Assembly: GCA_029063695.1 (NCBI GenBank)
Contig: JAIDNR010000188.1
Coordinates: 1-8,398, forward strand
Length of the DNA stretch: 8,398 nt
Direction of reading: 5' to 3'
Source: Ruminococcus sp.
GTDB taxonomy: Bacteria; Bacillota; Clostridia; Oscillospirales; Ruminococcaceae
The notes beneath the pieces are model-generated. The model worked only from the letters and a program-made list of their open reading frames with translations, had not been told where the DNA came from and did no database searches. The translations under genes were made by a program, and so were the position numbers. Below, one piece after another: positions 5,042-8,398 of this stretch. Each line of letters opens with the position of its first letter. Within the stretch, counting starts at the first letter, position 1.

Positions 5042-8000
5042 TTATTTTTTCTTTTTATTTGATTTTTTACCCGATTCTTTTTCAGATTCTTCCTGTTCAC
5101 TTTCGGAATCATCAGTCTCATCGGCTTCTTTCAGATAATCTTCTGAAAGCTTCACATCAGACGGAGCAAGTTCATCATCATCGACTTTTTCTTCCTTAGC
5201 CGTTATATCAACCTGAGCAACCGCACCTTTTGATTTAATAATATTCTTTACAGGCTTTTTTTCTTCGGTTTTCGGAGGATTGTAGTCAATTTCAAGTCCC
5301 TGTTTTCTGAGTGCATAGACCTGATTGTTTTTTCTGTCCCACATAAAGAACACAACTACCGCACCTATTCCGAAAATAAGCAGAATCACACCGAGATTGA
5401 ATCCCGGAGGAGAATATTTCATTTCAATTGTATGGTGACCCTCAGGAAGTCTTATGCCCATAAGAGCATTGAGTATAACAACCTGACCAGTTTCACTGTA
5501 CTGCTCCTCACTCTGAGTAAAGTTTCTCATAATGCTTGTACCGTCCTCAGAGAAAGTTTCCTCAAAACATTCATCAATCTTTTTACCATCAACTTTTACA
5601 GTCCAGCCCGGCTCATAAGGAATGGAAGTATAGAAAACCTGACCTGCCTGAGCATCGATTTCACCGACAAGGCGGTTATCCTTTGTCTTTTCCATATCAA
5701 GATTCCAAGTATTTTGTTTGAGTTTCTGTATATCCTCATGGAAAGCATCATAATCAAAGTGATAGAACTGGAAATCCTTAACCATGATATATTCATTATT
5801 GCCTGTCCTGTCCTGCTGGAGAATAGTGAGACGGACTTCAAGTTCAGTACCTGCGGGATAAGTTCCGATATTCACGATAGAATAATCATAACCATCATAG
5901 TAACTTCCATAGCCTTGGAAATCACTGAACTCACCTGTTTCGGAGTCTTTGGTTGAAGATACCCAGAGATTGCACTTTTTCTGGTTATCTGACTTGAGGA
6001 ACATATAAACGGGTGATTCTTCATCAACGGTAATATGAATCCTTACAGTCGGGTCACCTGCACCTGCATTTGCATTGTAGCAGTGCTGTCCGTTATAGTT
6101 TGATTCCCAGCACTCATTGAGTACAACTTCGGGATTTTCAGAACCTATAATTCTCTTGAAATACGCTCTTGGCTGTAAGCCTGTCTGATAACTTTCTTCA
6201 GGTGTACTTCCTGTCAATGAGCTGAGGAAGTTATTCATACTGTTGAAAGGATTGTCATTTCCTAAGAAACTTAATCTGAGAATATCGTCATCAGCCATGA
6301 ATCCTATCGGGAGAGCATCGGGATTTTCATAAATATCAAGTGTTTTCTCTCCGCTTTCAGCCTGATATGTTGTTGATTCAATAAGATTATAATAAGGACT
6401 CAGAAGCGATTCATGGTCATTTCTGATTGAAGGGTCATCAAGAACATATTTAATGCCAAGAAGTGAATCGGCAACGGGAGTATTTCCGTCGTATCTTGTT
6501 TCATAGCTCTTTGTTGTATATCCGAGAGTTTCAATAAAGCGGATAATTCTTGCATTCATTACAGAGCTTGAATGAGAAATACCTTTAATGTCATAAGCCT
6601 GATTATCGTTTACATTTCGGAAGAACGTTTTTTCTGCACGATAGAATCCGTTGTCAATACTTTCAAGCTTTGCAGTAACATCTTTCGCACCCATAATAGC
6701 GGCATAAGAATTTTTAGATGAATAGTACACTTCTTTATCTATCTTGAAAATAGTATCAAAAGCATTGTAGCCTGCCTCAAATAATACGATAACAGCCATA
6801 GCACCTGTTATGATATTGTAAGTTGCTTTCTTTTTGGTATGACTCATTGCCCACAGCAGAAGCAGATAAACTGCTGACAATACCGCACCGAATACAATAG
6901 TACCAAGGAAAAGATGCTCTGTTGCTTTTCCGTTTATTGTAACATTTTCGGAATACGGCATAATTGCTGCATACTTATATTTCTCCTCATTGTAATTGAA
7001 ATTTGGCTGAATAGCGTCGTATACAAAACAGAGAACAGCAATTGCGGCAAATGTGCCAATAACGTGCTTAATCTCCAGTTTATAGCCGTTAAGATTGGAA
7101 AATGCTTCAGCCGCCATAGATACAAGTACAAATGAAACAATGAAAGAATATCTGTAAGGAAGCCAGTTAGGGTCTTGTCCACCGTGCCACATCATATTTA
7201 CAGGCTTAATCCACATACTAATGAACATTAAAACAATAATAAAAGAATAACCTATTTTTCTGTTCATCTTGATTTTTTTATTAAGGTAGTAAAGCGGAAC
7301 AAGCACGAATGAAAGCACACCGCAATAAATTTCGGGTCTGCCGTAAAGTCTTGTACCCTCATCAACGTTTACGGAATAATACTGATTCGGGAAAAGCGTC
7401 GGCAGAAGTTCAATAGGATTGAACATTGTTTTCACTGTATAATCAGGTACAGAGAAATCGAACTTACCGAGTGCAAGTGCATTATAGACAGGCATAATCA
7501 TGATATAACTACACAGCAGAACAACACCCGTTGAAAGAACCATTCTGCCAATTGTTTTTGCATAGTCCATAACATTTCTGTACTTCTTATTTGCACCGAA
7601 AAACAGGTAATAAACAAAATAGAGAGCGACGAATATTGCAATCATGAAACCGATATAGAAGTTAGCAATGAACATAATTGCAAGAGGAATGATATAGTTG
7701 ATTTTTCTGCCGTCATCAACAAGATATTCAAGACCGAGAATAATAAGCGGCAGAAAGATAGGTCCGTCAATCCACATGGGGTCAATAAGCTGAATTGCAA
7801 CATATGACATCTGAGCATACATGACTGCAAAGATTAAAGACTGAAACGGTTTGACTTTTTTTGAGTGATATGCATAGGCAAAGAAAGCAGCACCGCACGC
7901 ACCGACTTTGCATAACTGCATAATCATAAGACTTTCGATTATCATACTTCTTGGAAGTAAAATAACAATAAATGTGAAAGGACTTGCGAGATAGTATCCG

Positions 8001-8302
8001 ATAACGCCCTGATAACCTCCTGAAAGGTTTCTTGACCAGCTGTAAAGCGGACTTTCACCGTTCCAGAAGCAGTCACGGATATTCTCAAAGTAGTAGACGT
8101 ACTGACCGTTAAGGTCGAGAGTCAGTACGGAACGCTCCCCGAAAGGATAAACTCCGAAGATAGCGTAGGCGATTAATGTCAGCACAGCAGGAATAAGAAA
8201 AGCATACACATAATACAATGGCAGAAGCTTTACTTTTTCCGCAGATTTAGTCGGCAGTGCCCCGACAGGAACTTGCTGACTGACGGCTTTTGTTTTTGAC
8301 AA
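5042..8302 (-). CDS. YfhO-family polytopic membrane protein (GT-C-type glycosyltransferase-like)
   Basis: At 1086 residues it is longer than the roughly 860 I recall for B. subtilis YfhO. The first helix is at about 30-50. The conserved loop motif V59-L-T-L-D63-L-N-G-Q-Y places an aspartate where GT-C enzymes keep their catalytic acid. About a dozen more helices follow up to about residue 512. A large extracytoplasmic domain (about 515-965) ends in the family motifs IPYEPGW...VDGK (894-907) and LPEGHHTIEMKY (952-963). The last helix is at about 968-988, and a cytoplasmic tail changes from acidic to a lysine-rich end. B. subtilis YfhO is known to add sugar to lipoteichoic acid from an undecaprenyl carrier. 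The acceptor here is unknown, and no CsbB-like partner is in the window. The start is a TTG at 8302, with AGGAGG at 8310-8315 seven bases upstream. The first in-frame methionine is past residue 100, so TTG is the best choice. Confidence 0.92.
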   Translation of the reverse strand: MSKTKAVSQQVPVGALPTKSAEKVKLLPLYYVYAFLIPAVLTLIAYAIFGVYPFGERSVLTLDLNGQYVYYFENIRDCFWNGESPLYSWSRNLSGGYQGVIGYYLASPFTFIVILLPRSMIIESLMIMQLCKVGACGAAFFAYAYHSKKVKPFQSLIFAVMYAQMSYVAIQLIDPMWIDGPIFLPLIILGLEYLVDDGRKINYIIPLAIMFIANFYIGFMIAIFVALYFVYYLFFGANKKYRNVMDYAKTIGRMVLSTGVVLLCSYIMIMPVYNALALGKFDFSVPDYTVKTMFNPIELLPTLFPNQYYSVNVDEGTRLYGRPEIYCGVLSFVLVPLYYLNKKIKMNRKIGYSFIIVLMFISMWIKPVNMMWHGGQDPNWLPYRYSFIVSFVLVSMAAEAFSNLNGYKLEIKHVIGTFAAIAVLCFVYDAIQPNFNYNEEKYKYAAIMPYSENVTINGKATEHLFLGTIVFGAVLSAVYLLLLWAMSHTKKKATYNIITGAMAVIVLFEAGYNAFDTIFKIDKEVYYSSKNSYAAIMGAKDVTAKLESIDNGFYRAEKTFFRNVNDNQAYDIKGISHSSSVMNARIIRFIETLGYTTKSYETRYDGNTPVADSLLGIKYVLDDPSIRNDHESLLSPYYNLIESTTYQAESGEKTLDIYENPDALPIGFMADDDILRLSFLGNDNPFNSMNNFLSSLTGSTPEESYQTGLQPRAYFKRIIGSENPEVVLNECWESNYNGQHCYNANAGAGDPTVRIHITVDEESPVYMFLKSDNQKKCNLWVSSTKDSETGEFSDFQGYGSYYDGYDYSIVNIGTYPAGTELEVRLTILQQDRTGNNEYIMVKDFQFYHFDYDAFHEDIQKLKQNTWNLDMEKTKDNRLVGEIDAQAGQVFYTSIPYEPGWTVKVDGKKIDECFEETFSEDGTSIMRNFTQSEEQYSETGQVVILNALMGIRLPEGHHTIEMKYSPPGFNLGVILLIFGIGAVVVFFMWDRKNNQVYALRKQGLEIDYNPPKTEEKKPVKNIIKSKGAVAQVDITAKEEKVDDDELAPSDVKLSEDYLKEADETDDSESEQEESEKESGKKSNKKKK

Positions 8303-8366
8303 TGTTTTTCCTCCTCAATAATTAATTTAATTTACAACTAATGCAATTGCAAATTATACATTAACA

Positions 8367-8395
8367 ATTATACTATACTTTTCTGCCTTTTGCAA
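8367..8395 (-). promoter_or_regulatory. Probable promoter of the YfhO-family gene
   Basis: On the minus strand TTGCAA (8390-8395) precedes a perfect TATAAT (8367-8372) by 17 bases. The predicted start is near 8360, giving a leader of about 57 bases. A second TATAAT at 8353-8358 has no good -35 box and is less likely. The palindrome TGCAATTGCA at 8342-8351 falls within the leader. Confidence 0.65.
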
Positions 8396-8398
8396 GAG

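Noticed and set aside
5432..5956. Plus-strand open frame of 174 codons opposite the YfhO-family gene
   Set aside because: It is antisense to well-supported coding sequence that includes conserved YfhO motifs, and has no recognisable domain.
8342..8351. Palindrome TGCAATTGCA considered as an operator
   Set aside because: It is short, in very AT-rich DNA, and downstream of the start site. There is no second copy or known regulator to support it.
1..8398. Search for CRISPR arrays, transposase or phage genes, tRNA or rRNA genes and toxin-antitoxin pairs
   Set aside because: I saw no regularly spaced repeats, no terminal inverted repeats with a transposase, no tRNA cloverleaf and no recognisable toxin or antitoxin. 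The small unknown proteins are better explained as operon members.

Overview
The window looks like chromosomal DNA from a low-GC Gram-positive anaerobe, most likely a Ruminococcus-like member of the Oscillospiraceae or a neighbouring Clostridia family. The pointers are AT-rich intergenic DNA, AGGAGG-type ribosome binding sites, sigma-A-type promoters, a T-box leader ahead of an aminoacyl-tRNA synthetase operon, and a YfhO-family membrane protein. This placement is inferred from style, not from a marker gene. All seven genes that I accept lie on the minus strand, so transcription runs from high to low coordinates.

Right to left in order of transcription. (1) Positions 8302-5042 hold a 1086-residue YfhO-family polytopic membrane protein with its own promoter, a TTG start and a strong terminator at 5008-5032. 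(2) Positions 4927-4502 hold a 141-residue protein with an N-terminal four-cysteine zinc ribbon and a C-terminal block of 21-residue leucine-rich repeats. A perfect consensus promoter (TTGACA, 17 bases, TATAAT) drives it. (3) Positions 4481-4201 hold a promoter followed by a T-box riboswitch whose specifier loop reads ACACCG, so it carries a threonine codon (ACC in the canonical position). (4) The T-box operon follows: a 123-residue acidic protein of unknown function (4182-3811), a 194-residue four-helix membrane protein (3798-3214), thrS (3217-1271, overlapping the previous gene by the sequence ATGA) and a 183-residue unknown protein (1268-717) starting 2 bases after the thrS stop. A hairpin at 683-710 closes this unit. 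(5) A small M24-family metallopeptidase starts at 657 and runs off the left edge.

The working picture is a threonine-starvation-responsive operon. When uncharged tRNA-Thr builds up, the T-box antiterminates and ThrRS is made, together with three proteins whose link to threonine or tRNA charging is unknown. ThrRS has all editing, zinc-binding and class II catalytic residues. Nothing here looks like a mobile element, CRISPR array, phage or defence island, and I see no strong case for a wholly new system. The best leads are the unknown genes placed under threonine T-box control, and the zinc-ribbon/leucine-rich-repeat protein with an ideal promoter.
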